Positions 1 to 8,684 of a DNA stretch of 40,236 nt are shown piece after piece. This DNA is from Paenacidovorax caeni (GTDB lineage: Bacteria > Pseudomonadota > Gammaproteobacteria > Burkholderiales > Burkholderiaceae_C), in the NCBI RefSeq assembly GCF_001298675.1, contig NZ_CYIG01000034.1, positions 1 to 40,236 of the forward strand. The letters run 5' to 3'. The first letter of the stretch is position 1; each line of letters starts with the position of its first letter. The notes under the pieces are model-generated. The model saw only the letters and a program-made list of their open reading frames with translations. It searched no databases and was not told where the DNA came from. The translations under genes were made by a program, and so were the position numbers.

Positions 1-293
1 GCGCAGTGCGCCAGCCCGGCCAGGAAGCCGGCCAGCGGCCCGGCGTAGCCTGCCAGCCCATCGGCCAACACCGGGGCGTGGAAGGGAGCGGCCAGCGCCT
101 CGTAGGCGTCGCGGGAGCGGTTGGCGCTGAGCAGCAGCGCGCCGACCTGCGGCGCCAGTCGTTGCAGCGCGTGCAGCGCCAGCGGCTGCCCACGAAAGGG
201 CTGCAGGCCCTTGTCCACGCCGCCCATGCGGCTGCCCTGGCCCCCGGCGAGAACCAGGCCGGTGATATCGGCAAGGGCGATGGGGTCGGGCAT
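1..293 (-). CDS. mobA: MobA, molybdenum cofactor guanylyltransferase (N-terminal part)
   Basis: Only the first 97 codons lie in the window; the gene runs off the left edge. The protein starts [18 protein letters not shown] and contains the nucleotidyltransferase signature [16 protein letters not shown] at about residues 15-30, which binds GTP in MobA. MobA joins GMP to molybdopterin to make the guanine dinucleotide form of the cofactor in the cytoplasm. The ATG lies 7 bases after the stop of moaA on the same strand, so the two are almost certainly co-transcribed. IspD-type nucleotidyltransferases share the general fold, but the glycine-rich loop followed by MGGxDK and the moaA neighbour make MobA the clear choice. 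Confidence 0.9.
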   Translation of the reverse strand, partial: MPDPIALADITGLVLAGGQGSRMGGVDKGLQPFRGQPLALHALQRLAPQVGALLLSANRSRDAYEALAAPFHAPVLADGLAGYAGPLAGFLAGLAHC

Positions 294-300
294 GGATTGG

Positions 301-1440
301 CTAGCCCCCGATGTAGCTCATCTCGATGCGGCGGCGCGGGTTGCCGCCCGTTTCGGGCGGCAGGCTGGCGCGCAGTTCGGAATAGCGGTCGCCGCGTGCC
401 TGCCAGATGCCGGCGATGGCGGCGGCGATCTGCGCGTCGCTGCTGCCATCACGCAGCAGGCGGCGCAGGTCCCAGCCTTGGCTGGCGAAAAGGCACAGGT
501 ACAGCCGGCCTTCCATCGACAGGCGTGCGCGGTTGCAGTCGCCGCAGAACGCCTGGGTGACGCTGCTGATGACGCCGACTTCGCCCAACGCCGGGTCGTG
601 GCGCCCCAGGGCATCGGCCCAGCCCCAGCGCTGCGCGGTTTCGCCGGGCGACTCCGCGGGCAACTGCACCAGCGGTAGCTCTTGCTGCAGGCGCGCGATA
701 ACTTCGGCCGAGGGCACGACTTCGTCCATGCGCCAGCCGTTGGTGGCGCCCACGTCCATGTATTCGATGAAGCGCAGCGTGACACCGCTGCCTCGGAAAT
801 GGCGCGCCATGGTCGCAATCTCATGGTCGTTGGTGCCGCGCTTGACCACCATGTTGACCTTGATGCGGGAAAACCCCACGGCCTGCGCAGCGTCGATGCC
901 CGCCAGCACGTCGGCCACAGGAAAGTCCACGTCGTTCATGCGCCGGAATACGGCGTCGTTCAGGCTGTCGAGGCTGATGGTCACGCGCTGCAGGCCTGCC
1001 GCCTTGAGCGTGCGCGCCTTGCGTGCGAGCAGGGAGCCGTTGGTGGTGAGCGTCAGGTCAGGGGTGCGGCCTTCCAGGGTGCGCAGCCCGGCCAGCTGTT
1101 CAACCAGGTTCTCCAGCCCCTTGCGCAGTAGCGGCTCGCCGCCGGTGAGGCGAATCTTGCGCACGCCGTGCTGCAGAAACAGGGTCGACAGGCGCGTGAT
1201 CTCCTCGAAGCGCAGCAGGTCGCTGTGCGGCAGGTAGCGGTGGTGCTTGTCGAACACCTCTTTGGGCATGCAGTAGCCGCAGCGGAAGTTGCAACGATCC
1301 GTGACGCTGATGCGCAGATCGCGCAGGGGGCGGGCCAGGCTGTCGATGAGGTGACCAGAGGGCGGCAGCAGACCCAGGGGCACGATGGGCGCGAGCGCCG
1401 GGGTGCGCTGGTCCACGATGGGGATGACACGTTCAGCCAT
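301..1440 (-). CDS. moaA: MoaA, GTP 3',8-cyclase
   Basis: Radical-SAM enzyme of 379 aa for the first step of molybdenum cofactor synthesis (GTP to 3',8-cyclo-7,8-dihydro-GTP, used with MoaC). The N-terminal radical-SAM cluster motif CxxxCxxC is C50, C54, C57 ([10 protein letters not shown]). The second [4Fe-4S] site is formed by CGDC at about residues 298-301 and a further Cys near 315 (YLCLF). The protein ends in GG, the double-glycine tail known to be needed in MoaA. The frame is open 19 codons further upstream, but I prefer the ATG giving [10 protein letters not shown] because the upstream extension does not look like the family. It is longer than the usual ~330 aa mainly at the N-terminus (about 40 residues before the core). 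mobA follows directly. Confidence 0.93.
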   Translation of the reverse strand: MAERVIPIVDQRTPALAPIVPLGLLPPSGHLIDSLARPLRDLRISVTDRCNFRCGYCMPKEVFDKHHRYLPHSDLLRFEEITRLSTLFLQHGVRKIRLTGGEPLLRKGLENLVEQLAGLRTLEGRTPDLTLTTNGSLLARKARTLKAAGLQRVTISLDSLNDAVFRRMNDVDFPVADVLAGIDAAQAVGFSRIKVNMVVKRGTNDHEIATMARHFRGSGVTLRFIEYMDVGATNGWRMDEVVPSAEVIARLQQELPLVQLPAESPGETAQRWGWADALGRHDPALGEVGVISSVTQAFCGDCNRARLSMEGRLYLCLFASQGWDLRRLLRDGSSDAQIAAAIAGIWQARGDRYSELRASLPPETGGNPRRRIEMSYIGG

Positions 1441-1563
1441 GGCGGAAATTGTGCCGCATGGTTCGTGTAGGGATATTGGCCTCAGGGGGATTGCCACGGC
1501 TTCGCCGGGTGCTTGCGTGGTTCTTGACCATCGTCAGTGCCCGCGCGCTGGGGCACTTTCAGA

Positions 1564-2403
1564 ATGCCCTGCATGCAAAAAATACATTTCACATTCACGT
1601 CTAACCGGGCGGCGAGCCGCCGGCAGGCGCTGCGCACGGTAGCGGGTGTGGCGTTGATGGCCGCCTTGCCCTTGTCGGCGCAGGCGCGCCTGGCGCTGTC
1701 TACGGCCATCAACCGTACAGCGCGTTTCCGGGCGCTGTCGCAGCGCATGGCCAAGGCCTACGCGCAGTTGTTCCTGGGGGTGCTGCCGGATCGTGCGCGC
1801 GAGGTGTTGACCACCGCGCGCCAGCTGGTGCATTCGGGCTTTGACGAGTTGGACCAGCATGAGTGGCCAGCCGATGTGGCCAAGTTGTTGGCCGAGGTGC
1901 GCACCCAGTCCGGACGGCTTGAGGCGCTGACGGCTCAGGCTCCCACCAAGGAGTTGGTGGTGCAGGTGGCGGTTCAGTCCGACCGCATGATGGATGCCGC
2001 CAACGCCGCCACGCTGGCGCTGGAAAAGCTGGCCCAGGGCGGGACGGCCAAGCTGGTGAACCTGGCGGGGCGCCAGCGCATGCTGACGCAGCGCATGGCC
2101 AAGAACTACAACCTGCAGGCTCCCGGCCTGGACAGCAAGGCCGCGCGCGACCTGCTGGGCGCGGATGCGCAGGAGTTCAAGCGGGCGCTCGACGAACTGG
2201 GCAAGGCGCCGATCTCCACGCCTGCCATCCGTACCCAGCTGGATTTGGCGCAGGGGCAATGGGTGTTCTTTGATGCGGCAGTGCAGCGCCAGACCGACAA
2301 GCGCGGCCTGGAGGCCGTGGCCACAACCAGCGAGCGCCTGCTCGAGGTCATGAACCGGCTCACCGACCTGTACGAGGTGGCCCTCAAGGACGTGCTGGGC
2401 TGA
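1564..2403 (+). CDS. Exported PilJ/NarX-type sensor-domain protein with Tat-like signal
   Basis: About 279 aa. The N-terminus carries SRRQALRT followed by a hydrophobic stretch (VAGVALMAALPLSAQA), which reads as a twin-arginine signal peptide, so the mature protein should be periplasmic. The mature part has two copies of a PilJ-type motif: NRTARFRALSQRMAKAY early, and NLAGRQRMLTQRMAKNY near residue 170. This type IV pili methyl-accepting chemotaxis transducer N-terminal domain also resembles the nitrate-binding P-box of NarX/NarQ. No transmembrane signalling, HAMP, MCP or kinase domain follows, so it is a free-standing binding domain. It is divergent from moaA. The start is uncertain: ATG at 1564 or 1573, and neither has a strong ribosome binding site. 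A role in nitrate or small-ligand sensing is inference only. Confidence 0.75.
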   Translation: MPCMQKIHFTFTSNRAASRRQALRTVAGVALMAALPLSAQARLALSTAINRTARFRALSQRMAKAYAQLFLGVLPDRAREVLTTARQLVHSGFDELDQHEWPADVAKLLAEVRTQSGRLEALTAQAPTKELVVQVAVQSDRMMDAANAATLALEKLAQGGTAKLVNLAGRQRMLTQRMAKNYNLQAPGLDSKAARDLLGADAQEFKRALDELGKAPISTPAIRTQLDLAQGQWVFFDAAVQRQTDKRGLEAVATTSERLLEVMNRLTDLYEVALKDVLG

Positions 2404-2460
2404 GAAACTGGCGCGGTCCAGGCCAGCGGACGCCGCGCAAGGGCCGCCCCGCCGCGCTGG

Positions 2461-2527
2461 CGTCGTCCCCCTTCCCGTAGCGCGCAGCGCGTAGAGAGAA
2501 GGGGGAAGCCGCGCAGCGGCTCAGGGG
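2461..2527. repeat. GC-rich palindromic intergenic repeat
   Basis: An inverted repeat CCCCCTTC (2467-2474) ... GAAGGGGG (2498-2505), followed by a second small GC palindrome (GCCGC...GCGGC, ending 2520) that runs into the stop codon of the qmcA-like gene. It lies between two convergent genes. Similar CCCCCTTC/GAAGGGGG blocks ending in CTCAGGGGG are, to my knowledge, common between genes in Comamonadaceae genomes; only one copy is visible here. It could act as a bidirectional terminator, but it has no clean T-run. Confidence 0.5.
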
Positions 2528-3435
2528 GTTGTGCCCATCTTCACCATCTTCATGGCCGAGCCGATGAGCGCCGACACCTCGGTCATGTTGCTGGGCACGA
2601 TGAGCGTGGTGGTGGCGTCCGAGGCCACCTTGCCGTAGGCCTCTACGGCTTTTTCCGCCACCTTGAGCTGCACGGCCTGCTCGCCGCCGGGTTGGCGTAT
2701 GGCATGGGCCACGCGCTCAATGGCCTGGGCCGTGGCCTCGGCCACGGCCTTGATCGATTCCGCCTCGCCCAGAGCCTTGTTGATGACCGCCTGCTTTTCG
2801 CCCTCGGAGCGTGCGATGAAGGCCTCGCGCTCGCCGGTGGCGATGTTGATCTGCTCCTGGCGGCGGCCTTCGGATGCGGCGATCAGCGCGCGCTTCTCGC
2901 GTTCGGCGGTGATTTGCGCCTGCATGGAGCGCAGGATTTCGGCCGGCGGCGTCAGGTCCTTGATCTCATAGCGCAGCACCTTCACGCCCCAGTTGAGCGC
3001 GGCTTCGTCGATCGCGGCCACGACCTGGGCGTTGATCATGTCGCGTTCTTCAAAGGTTTTGTCCAGCTCCAGCCGGCCGATCACGCTGCGCAGCGAGGTT
3101 TGGGCAAGCTGCGTGATCGCCATGACATAGTTGCTCGAACCGTAGCTGGCGCGCATGGGGTCGGTTACCTGGAAGTACAGAATGCCGTCCACTTGCAGCT
3201 GGGTGTTGTCTTTGGTGATACAGACCTGGCTGGGCACGTCGAGCGGGATTTCCTTCAGGCTGTGCCGGTAGGCCACGCGATCAATGAAGGGAATGATGAA
3301 GCGCAGCCCCGGCGCGAGCGTGCCCGCGTACTTGCCCAGGCGCTCCAGCACCCAGGCGTGCTGCTGCGGCACGATCTGCACCGAGCGCACGAAAGCGATG
3401 ACGACGGCAACGGCGATAACGATGGCGATTTCCAT
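2521..3435 (-). CDS. qmcA: SPFH/Band 7 membrane protein, QmcA/paraslipin type
   Basis: Protein of 304 aa with an N-terminal membrane helix (residues 2-18, IAIVIAVAVVIAFVRSV) followed by the stomatin/prohibitin (SPFH) domain, including VPQQHAWVLERLGKY and LAPGLRFIIPFIDRV. A long charged helical region rich in Glu/Arg/Lys (about residues 180-260) follows, as in oligomerising SPFH proteins. Family members form ring or cage assemblies in the inner membrane and are linked to membrane microdomains and FtsH protease control. The nfeD gene is 21 bases upstream on the same strand; SPFH-NfeD pairing is a well-known operon. The start is supported by an AAAGGA site 5-10 bases before the ATG. Specific function is not determined here. 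Confidence 0.88.
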   Translation of the reverse strand: MEIAIVIAVAVVIAFVRSVQIVPQQHAWVLERLGKYAGTLAPGLRFIIPFIDRVAYRHSLKEIPLDVPSQVCITKDNTQLQVDGILYFQVTDPMRASYGSSNYVMAITQLAQTSLRSVIGRLELDKTFEERDMINAQVVAAIDEAALNWGVKVLRYEIKDLTPPAEILRSMQAQITAEREKRALIAASEGRRQEQINIATGEREAFIARSEGEKQAVINKALGEAESIKAVAEATAQAIERVAHAIRQPGGEQAVQLKVAEKAVEAYGKVASDATTTLIVPSNMTEVSALIGSAMKMVKMGTTP

Positions 3436-3456
3436 GGTGTCCTTTCTGGGAGGAGG

Positions 3457-3882
3457 TTAGATGCGATCGACGAGCAGGCGGTTGCCCACCAGTTCGGCCA
3501 CGCGGTGCGCGCCCGGCACGGGCGTTGCGCCAGGGCGGTGGATGGCAGTCCACTGTGCGCCACGGTACTTCACGCTGGCCGTGCCGTCGGACTGCCAGGC
3601 TTCGATGTGGACGGTTTCGCCCACATCCAGGTTCACGCTGCGGTCGGCGCGCGCGGGTGGGTCCCCCGGGCGGCTGCGCCGGTACAGGTAGGCCGCGGTG
3701 ATGGTGCTGGCACCCACGGCCGCGCCTACCAGCAGCTGAGCCGGCAGGCCCAGGCCCGCATGCGCCGCCAGTGCGCCAGCGGCCAGGCCAAGGGTCAGCA
3801 TCAGCAGATAGAAAGTGCCTGTGAGCAGCTCCACAATCACTGCCGCACCCGCAGCCAGCCACCAGAGGGTGGAGTCTTCCAT
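3457..3882 (-). CDS. NfeD-family membrane protein (short form)
   Basis: Protein of 141 aa with two or three hydrophobic segments in the first 70 residues (LWWLAAGAAVIVELLTGTFYLLML, a second Ala/Gly-rich helix, then GAAVGASTITAAYLY). A C-terminal OB-fold-like domain (about residues 80-141, with VGETVHIEAW and AELVGNRLLVDRI) follows. This is the architecture of short NfeD proteins, which partner SPFH proteins. The serine protease domain of long NfeD is absent. It is first gene of the pair, with a strong AAGGAGG site 7 bases before the ATG. Confidence 0.85.
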   Translation of the reverse strand: MEDSTLWWLAAGAAVIVELLTGTFYLLMLTLGLAAGALAAHAGLGLPAQLLVGAAVGASTITAAYLYRRSRPGDPPARADRSVNLDVGETVHIEAWQSDGTASVKYRGAQWTAIHRPGATPVPGAHRVAELVGNRLLVDRI

Positions 3883-4020
3883 GGGTATGCCTCCTTAGGG
3901 TTTGTCTGTAGTGCACCACATTCTGGGTGAAAAATGCAGCGTATCCCAGGCAAGTCACGCTTATTCCTTACACTTCGCGCCTATTTCGTTTTTGAGCCCG
4001 TTGAGCCTAGGAGGCCGCGC

Positions 4021-6393
4021 ATGAAGTTCCGTTTTCCGATCGTCATCATCGACGAGGACTACCGTTCCGAAAATACCTCGGGGCTGGGTATTCGCGCCCT
4101 GGCGCAAGCTATCGAGGCCGAGGGCTTCGAGGTACTGGGCGTGACCAGTTACGGCGACCTGAGCCAGTTTGCGCAGCAGCAAAGCCGTGCCAGTGCCTTT
4201 ATTTTGTCGATTGACGATGAGGAATTTACGCTGGGCGCGGGGCAGGATCCGATCATCCACAGCCTGCGCAGCTTCATCGGCGAGGTACGGCGCAAGAACG
4301 CTGATGTGCCGATTTACATCTACGGCGAGACCAAGACCGCGCGCCACCTGCCCAACGACATCCTGCGCGAGCTGCACGGCTTCATTCACATGTTCGAGGA
4401 TACGCCGGAGTTCGTGGCCAAGCACATCATCCGCGAGGCCAAGAGCTACCTGGAGAGCGTGCAGCCACCGTTCTTCAAGGCGCTGCTCGACTACGCCGAG
4501 GATGGCTCGTACTCCTGGCACTGCCCCGGCCACTCTGGCGGCGTGGCCTTTTTGAAGAGCCCGGTGGGCCAGATGTACCACCAGTTCTATGGCGAAAACA
4601 TGTTGCGCGCCGACGTGTGCAACGCCGTGGAGGAGCTGGGCCAGCTGCTCGACCACAACGGCGCCATTGGCGAGAGCGAACGCAACGCCGCGCGCATCTT
4701 CAATGCCGACCACTGCTTCTTCGTCACCAACGGCACCAGTACGTCGAACAAGATCGTCTGGCACCACACTGTGGCGCCGGGCGACGTGGTGGTGGTGGAC
4801 CGCAACTGCCACAAGTCCATCCTGCACTCCATCATCATGACGGGGGCGGTGCCGGTGTTCCTCAAGCCCACGCGCAACCACTTCGGCATCATCGGTCCGA
4901 TTCCGCAAAGCGAGTTCGAGCCCACCACCATCCAGGCCAAGATTCGCGCCAACCCTTTGCTCAAGGGCGTGGATGCGGAGAAGGTCAAGCCGCGCGTGCT
5001 CACGCTCACGCAGAGCACGTATGACGGCGTGCTCTACAACACCGAGACCATCAAGGGCATGCTCGACGGCTACGTGGACAACCTGCACTTTGATGAGGCC
5101 TGGTTGCCGCATGCGGCCTTCCACCCGTTCTATGGCAGCTACCACGCCATGGGCAAGAAGCGGGCACGTCCGCAGCACTCGGTGGTCTATTCCACGCAGT
5201 CCATCCACAAGCTGCTGGCCGGCATCAGCCAGGCCAGCCATGTGCTGGTGCAGGATTCGCAAAGCGAGAAGCTGGATCGCCACCTGTTCAACGAGGCGTA
5301 CCTGATGCACACCTCGACCAGCCCGCAGTACAGCATCATCGCCAGCTGCGACGTGGCTGCCGCGATGATGGAGCCGCCCGGTGGCACGGCGCTGGTGGAA
5401 GAAAGCATCGTCGAGGCGCTGGACTTCCGCCGCGCCATGCGCCAGGTGGCCGAGGAGTTTGGCAAAGACGACTGGTGGTTCAAGGTCTGGGGTCCGGAAG
5501 AGCTGGTCGATGAGGGCCTGGGGACGGCCGAGAGCTGGATCTTCCGCAACAAGGGGAAGAAGAAAAACGGCGCGGCCAAGTGGCATGGCTTTGGCGATTT
5601 GGCCGACGGCTTCAACATGCTGGACCCGATCAAGTCCACCATCGTCACGCCCGGCCTGAACCTGGACGGCAAGTTCGACCAGTCCGGCATTCCCGCCAGC
5701 ATCGTCACCAAATACCTGGCCGAGCATGGCGTGGTGGTGGAGAAGACCGGCCTGTACAGCTTCTTCATCATGTTCACCATCGGCATCACCAAGGGCCGCT
5801 GGAACACGCTGCTGGCGGCACTGCAGCAGTTCAAGGACGACTACGAGAAGAACCAGCCGATGTGGCGCATCCTTCCCGAGTTCTGCCAGCAGCACAAGCG
5901 CTACGAGCGCATGGGCCTGCGCGACCTGTGCCAGCACGTGCACAAGCTCTATGCGAAGTACGACATCGCACGCCTGACGACCGAGATGTACCTCTCGGAC
6001 CTGACGCCCGCGATGAAGCCCAGCGATGCCTATGCCCACATCGCCCAGCGCAAGACCGAGCGCGTGGAGATCGACGCGCTGGAAGGCCGCATTACCACCA
6101 GCCTGATCACCCCGTACCCGCCGGGCATTCCGCTGCTGATTCCTGGCGAGGTGTTCAACAAGAAAATCGTGGACTACCTGAAGTTCGCGCGCGAGTTCGC
6201 CAAACTGTGCCCGGGCTTCGAGACCGATATCCACGGCCTGGTGGAGATCGAAGACGACGAGGGCAACGTGCGCTACTACGCCGACTGCGTGGCCGAACCA
6301 GGCGGCCCCGCCAAGGCCACCAGGGTCAACAAGGTGGCCAAGGGCCGGTTGGTCCAGGTGGGTGACGACGGGCCATTTGGCCGGACGATCTGA
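4021..6393 (+). CDS. PLP-dependent Arg/Lys/Ornithine decarboxylase
   Basis: Protein of 790 aa of the bacterial fold-III basic amino-acid decarboxylase family. The N-terminal wing domain begins KFRFPIVIIDEDY. The PLP domain shows HCPGHSGG (about residue 165), VTNGTSTSNK and LHFDEAW. The cofactor lysine is in TQSIHKLLAG, K397. It is longer than E. coli LdcI (715 aa) and AdiA (755 aa), with extra sequence in the middle and C-terminal parts. Such enzymes make agmatine, cadaverine or putrescine with CO2 and consume protons. The substrate cannot be told from motifs by eye. The open frame extends upstream, but ATG 4021 has TAGGAGG 7 bases before it and gives the family N-terminus. It is transcribed alone, with a terminator directly downstream. 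Confidence 0.9.
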   Translation: MKFRFPIVIIDEDYRSENTSGLGIRALAQAIEAEGFEVLGVTSYGDLSQFAQQQSRASAFILSIDDEEFTLGAGQDPIIHSLRSFIGEVRRKNADVPIYIYGETKTARHLPNDILRELHGFIHMFEDTPEFVAKHIIREAKSYLESVQPPFFKALLDYAEDGSYSWHCPGHSGGVAFLKSPVGQMYHQFYGENMLRADVCNAVEELGQLLDHNGAIGESERNAARIFNADHCFFVTNGTSTSNKIVWHHTVAPGDVVVVDRNCHKSILHSIIMTGAVPVFLKPTRNHFGIIGPIPQSEFEPTTIQAKIRANPLLKGVDAEKVKPRVLTLTQSTYDGVLYNTETIKGMLDGYVDNLHFDEAWLPHAAFHPFYGSYHAMGKKRARPQHSVVYSTQSIHKLLAGISQASHVLVQDSQSEKLDRHLFNEAYLMHTSTSPQYSIIASCDVAAAMMEPPGGTALVEESIVEALDFRRAMRQVAEEFGKDDWWFKVWGPEELVDEGLGTAESWIFRNKGKKKNGAAKWHGFGDLADGFNMLDPIKSTIVTPGLNLDGKFDQSGIPASIVTKYLAEHGVVVEKTGLYSFFIMFTIGITKGRWNTLLAALQQFKDDYEKNQPMWRILPEFCQQHKRYERMGLRDLCQHVHKLYAKYDIARLTTEMYLSDLTPAMKPSDAYAHIAQRKTERVEIDALEGRITTSLITPYPPGIPLLIPGEVFNKKIVDYLKFAREFAKLCPGFETDIHGLVEIEDDEGNVRYYADCVAEPGGPAKATRVNKVAKGRLVQVGDDGPFGRTI

Positions 6394-6414
6394 CGCGCTG
6401 AGGCACCGGGCCGG

Positions 6415-6449
6415 AAAAAGCCGCAGGTGGGTAACCCTCTGCGGCTTTT
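6415..6449 (+). terminator. Rho-independent terminator after the decarboxylase gene
   Basis: Perfect 11-bp stem AAAAGCCGCAG / CTGCGGCTTTT around a 12-base loop, ending in a short T-run, 22 bases after the decarboxylase stop codon. The flanking A-run means it could also work for the leftward ligase gene. Confidence 0.85.
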
Positions 6450-6452
6450 GCT

Positions 6453-6490
6453 ATTTAAGTAGTAGCTGTTAGCGCTTGTCTGGTAAGGGT
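6453..6490 (+). repeat. Short TAGCTG-TAGCGCTT repeat (copy A, degenerate)
   Basis: TTTAAGTAGTAGCTGTTAGC followed by GCTTGTCTGGTAAG matches the left half and loop of the repeat seen in better form at 40055-40094. The right arm (TAAGCGCTA expected) is degraded to TAAGGGTT. It lies in the short gap between the decarboxylase and ligase genes, right after a terminator. Confidence 0.55.
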
Positions 6491-6532
6491 TGGGGGCAAT
6501 TTTGATGCATATTTCAGATGCCTCGCGCCGTT

Positions 6533-7432
6533 TCAGTGTGTGGCCGCCTGTGGCGGCGGCTGGTCGGCCCGCACGCGCCAAAAGCGCGCGAAGCGCGGCA
6601 GGCCGCTGGCATGGGTTCCGTTGTGGCGGTAGGTCACCACGCTGCCGATGGGCGGCGGACTGCGCCGCAGCGCATCGGGTAGGCCGCTGCCCAAGCGAAA
6701 GCGCTGGCCGCCGGGTGTTTCCACCAGCAGGGCACCCGTTTGGCCTGCATACTTGCCCCGGCCTGGGAGATGGCCAATCACCAGTGCTTCCGCATCTTCA
6801 AAGGACTTGAGCTTGAGCAGATCGTCGCTGCGCCCGCCCCGGTAGGGGGCGTCGTCCCGGCGCAGCATCAGCCCCTCGGCGCCGGCCTTCTCGTGCGTGC
6901 GCAGCTGCTGCATGAGCGCACTGTGGCTGGCCACGCGCCACTGCGGCACGGCCTGTACCCAGGGCAGGTTCAGCGCGGCGACGGTTTGCCGCAGGTGCGG
7001 CAGGCGTTCTCCGAAGCCGCCTGGCTGCCCGGGCAGATCGAACACCATGTAGCGCAGTGCGCGCCACGGCGCATCTTGCGGCAGGCCTTGGGCCACGGTG
7101 GCCTGGACTTGCTCGAACTGTCCGCGCCCAGCCCAGAGTTCACCGTCCAGGGGTACGTTGGGCCAGCCTGCGGTAAACCACGCCGGCGCGCGAATCGGCA
7201 GACCCTGACGCGAGAGCAGTTCCTGGCCCGTCCAGAGGGCGCGCACGCCATCGTACTTTTCGCTGACCCAGTAGGCGGTCACGTCGATCCCGGGACGGTA
7301 GGCCTGCGCCAGCGTGGGGCCCGGCGTGGGCGTGGCGGCATAGACACCAGCGCACCAGCATGCCATCAAAAACCATAGCGTCCAGCGCATGCCTGGCAAG
7401 GTTTTGAGGTGAAAAAAACGCATGGATGGCAT
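6533..7432 (-). CDS. ligE: Periplasmic ATP-dependent DNA ligase (Lig E type)
   Basis: Protein of 299 aa with nucleotidyltransferase motifs in order. Motif I is SEKYDGVRALW with the adenylated lysine at K59. Motif III is DGELW, motif IV EGLMLRR and motif V LLKLKSF, followed by an OB-fold ending near SVVTYRHNG. An N-terminal hydrophobic segment (MRWTLWFLMACWCAGVYA, residues 15-32) reads as a signal peptide. Secreted minimal ligases of this type (Lig E) are known in Neisseria, Haemophilus and other proteobacteria, and have been linked to DNA uptake or extracellular DNA. I choose ATG 7432 because AGGAGG precedes it by 5 bases; a later Met just before the hydrophobic stretch is an alternative. No competence genes are adjacent. 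Confidence 0.87.
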   Translation of the reverse strand: MPSMRFFHLKTLPGMRWTLWFLMACWCAGVYAATPTPGPTLAQAYRPGIDVTAYWVSEKYDGVRALWTGQELLSRQGLPIRAPAWFTAGWPNVPLDGELWAGRGQFEQVQATVAQGLPQDAPWRALRYMVFDLPGQPGGFGERLPHLRQTVAALNLPWVQAVPQWRVASHSALMQQLRTHEKAGAEGLMLRRDDAPYRGGRSDDLLKLKSFEDAEALVIGHLPGRGKYAGQTGALLVETPGGQRFRLGSGLPDALRRSPPPIGSVVTYRHNGTHASGLPRFARFWRVRADQPPPQAATH

Positions 7433-7556
7433 AGGGCCTCCTGGGACTGCACGGATGTGGTGCATGACCTATGTCATTTCTTGTGCTGAGCAAAGCAGTA
7501 GGGATCATGCGGATTCGTAAAATAGCGTGACACAACCCCTACCTCAAGGAGAACCG

Positions 7557-7781
7557 ATGTTTCCCGAATACCGCGACCTGATCACCAAGCTCAAGGGCAA
7601 CGACGCCCATTTCACGCGCTTGTTCGACAAGCACAATGAAATGGACCAGCAGATCAAAAACATGGAGTCCCGCCTTGTGCAGGCCACGGCCGTTGAGATC
7701 GAGACCCTGAAAAAAGAAAAGCTCCAGCTCAAGGACCAAATCTACGCCCATCTGCGTCGCGTAGAAGCTGAGCAGGTCTGA
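7557..7781 (+). CDS. YdcH family (DUF465) small protein
   Basis: Protein of 74 aa, starting MFPEYRDLITKLKGNDAHF. It is strongly helical and charged, with a heptad-like pattern through the C-terminal half (LKKEKLQLKDQIYAHLRRVE), typical of DUF465. Molecular role is unknown in this family. It has a good AAGGAG site 5 bases before the ATG and its own terminator, so it is a single-gene unit. Confidence 0.85.
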   Translation: MFPEYRDLITKLKGNDAHFTRLFDKHNEMDQQIKNMESRLVQATAVEIETLKKEKLQLKDQIYAHLRRVEAEQV

Positions 7782-7786
7782 GCCGC

Positions 7787-7810
7787 AAACCGGGTCTTCC
7801 CGGTTTTTTT
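7787..7810 (+). terminator. Rho-independent terminator after ydcH
   Basis: Stem AAACCGGG / CCCGGTTT with a TCTT loop followed by a run of seven T, 5 bases after the stop codon. Confidence 0.85.
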
Positions 7811-7824
7811 ACGCTCCCTGAATG

Positions 7825-7866
7825 CCAAAAGCCCCGTGCGCCAGGCCTGGCGCACGGGGCTTTTGG
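7825..7866 (-). terminator. Perfect 42-bp palindrome, terminator of fabI
   Basis: CCAAAAGCCCCGTGCGCCAG begins a fully self-complementary 42-base sequence (21 bases each side, no loop bases). It lies 17 bases beyond the fabI stop codon. The A/T ends give a T-run on both strands, so it should terminate transcription from both directions. Confidence 0.85.
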
Positions 7867-7883
7867 TTGTGAGAGACGCGGTT

Positions 7884-8684
7884 TTATACCTGGTCAGCGC
7901 TCAGGCCGGCGGTCTGGCTGAAGCCACCATCGACGTAGGTGATCTCTGCCGTCACGCCGCTTGCCAAGTCCGACAGCAGGAAGGCCGCGACGTTGCCTAC
8001 ATCCTCGATGGTCACGTTGCGGCGCAGTGGCGCAGCATCGGCCACGCGGCCGAGCAGCTTGCCGAAGTCCTTGATGCCACTGGCTGCCAGCGTTTTGATC
8101 GGGCCTGCGCTGATGCCGTTGGCGCGGATGGCGCGGCCATCTGCAGTGCGGCCCACCGCCTCGGCCAGGTAGCGTACGCTGGCCTCCAGGCTGGCCTTGG
8201 CCAGGCCCATGGTGTTGTAGTTGGGGATGGAACGCAGCGCGCCCAGGTAGCTCAGCGTCAGCAGCGACGACTTATCGTTCAGGTACGGCAGGGCCGCTTT
8301 GGCCATTGCTGGGAAACTGTAGGCGCTGATGTCGTGCGCGATCTTGAAGGATTCGCGCGACAGGCCGTCGAGGAAGTTGCCGGCAATGGCCTCGCGCGGC
8401 GCGAATCCGATGCTGTGTACGAACCCGTCGAAGGTGCCCCAGGCTTCGCCAATGCCTTTGAACATCGCCTCAATCTGCGCGTCATCGGCTACATCGCAGT
8501 CGAAAACTAGCGTGGAGTTGAATTCAGCGGCGAATTCGGTGATGCGGTCCTTGAAGCGCTCGCCTACGTAACTGAAAGCCAGTTCGGCGCCTTGTTGATG
8601 GCAGGCCCTGGCGATGCCGTAAGCGATGGAACGGTTGGACAGCACGCCCGTAATGAGCAGCTTCTTGCCGGTGAGGAAACCCAT
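7884..8684 (-). CDS. fabI: FabI, enoyl-[acyl-carrier-protein] reductase (NADH)
   Basis: Protein of 266 aa catalysing the last reduction of each fatty-acid elongation round. It has the short-chain dehydrogenase fold with [14 protein letters not shown] for the cofactor. The catalytic residues fall at exactly the E. coli numbering: Y146 (SYLGA), Y156 and K163 (YNTMGLAK). Residue 93 is Gly (SIGFAP), the usual triclosan-sensitive residue. The start has AGGAGA 6 bases upstream; the open frame extends further upstream without family similarity. A single gene with its own palindromic terminator. Confidence 0.95.
   Translation of the reverse strand: MGFLTGKKLLITGVLSNRSIAYGIARACHQQGAELAFSYVGERFKDRITEFAAEFNSTLVFDCDVADDAQIEAMFKGIGEAWGTFDGFVHSIGFAPREAIAGNFLDGLSRESFKIAHDISAYSFPAMAKAALPYLNDKSSLLTLSYLGALRSIPNYNTMGLAKASLEASVRYLAEAVGRTADGRAIRANGISAGPIKTLAASGIKDFGKLLGRVADAAPLRRNVTIEDVGNVAAFLLSDLASGVTAEITYVDGGFSQTAGLSADQV

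Noticed and set aside
3961-6234. A 757-codon open frame on the minus strand opposite the decarboxylase gene
   Set aside because: It is a shadow of the GC-rich coding strand: His/Leu/Val-rich composition without any family motif, while the plus strand has a clear PLP decarboxylase.
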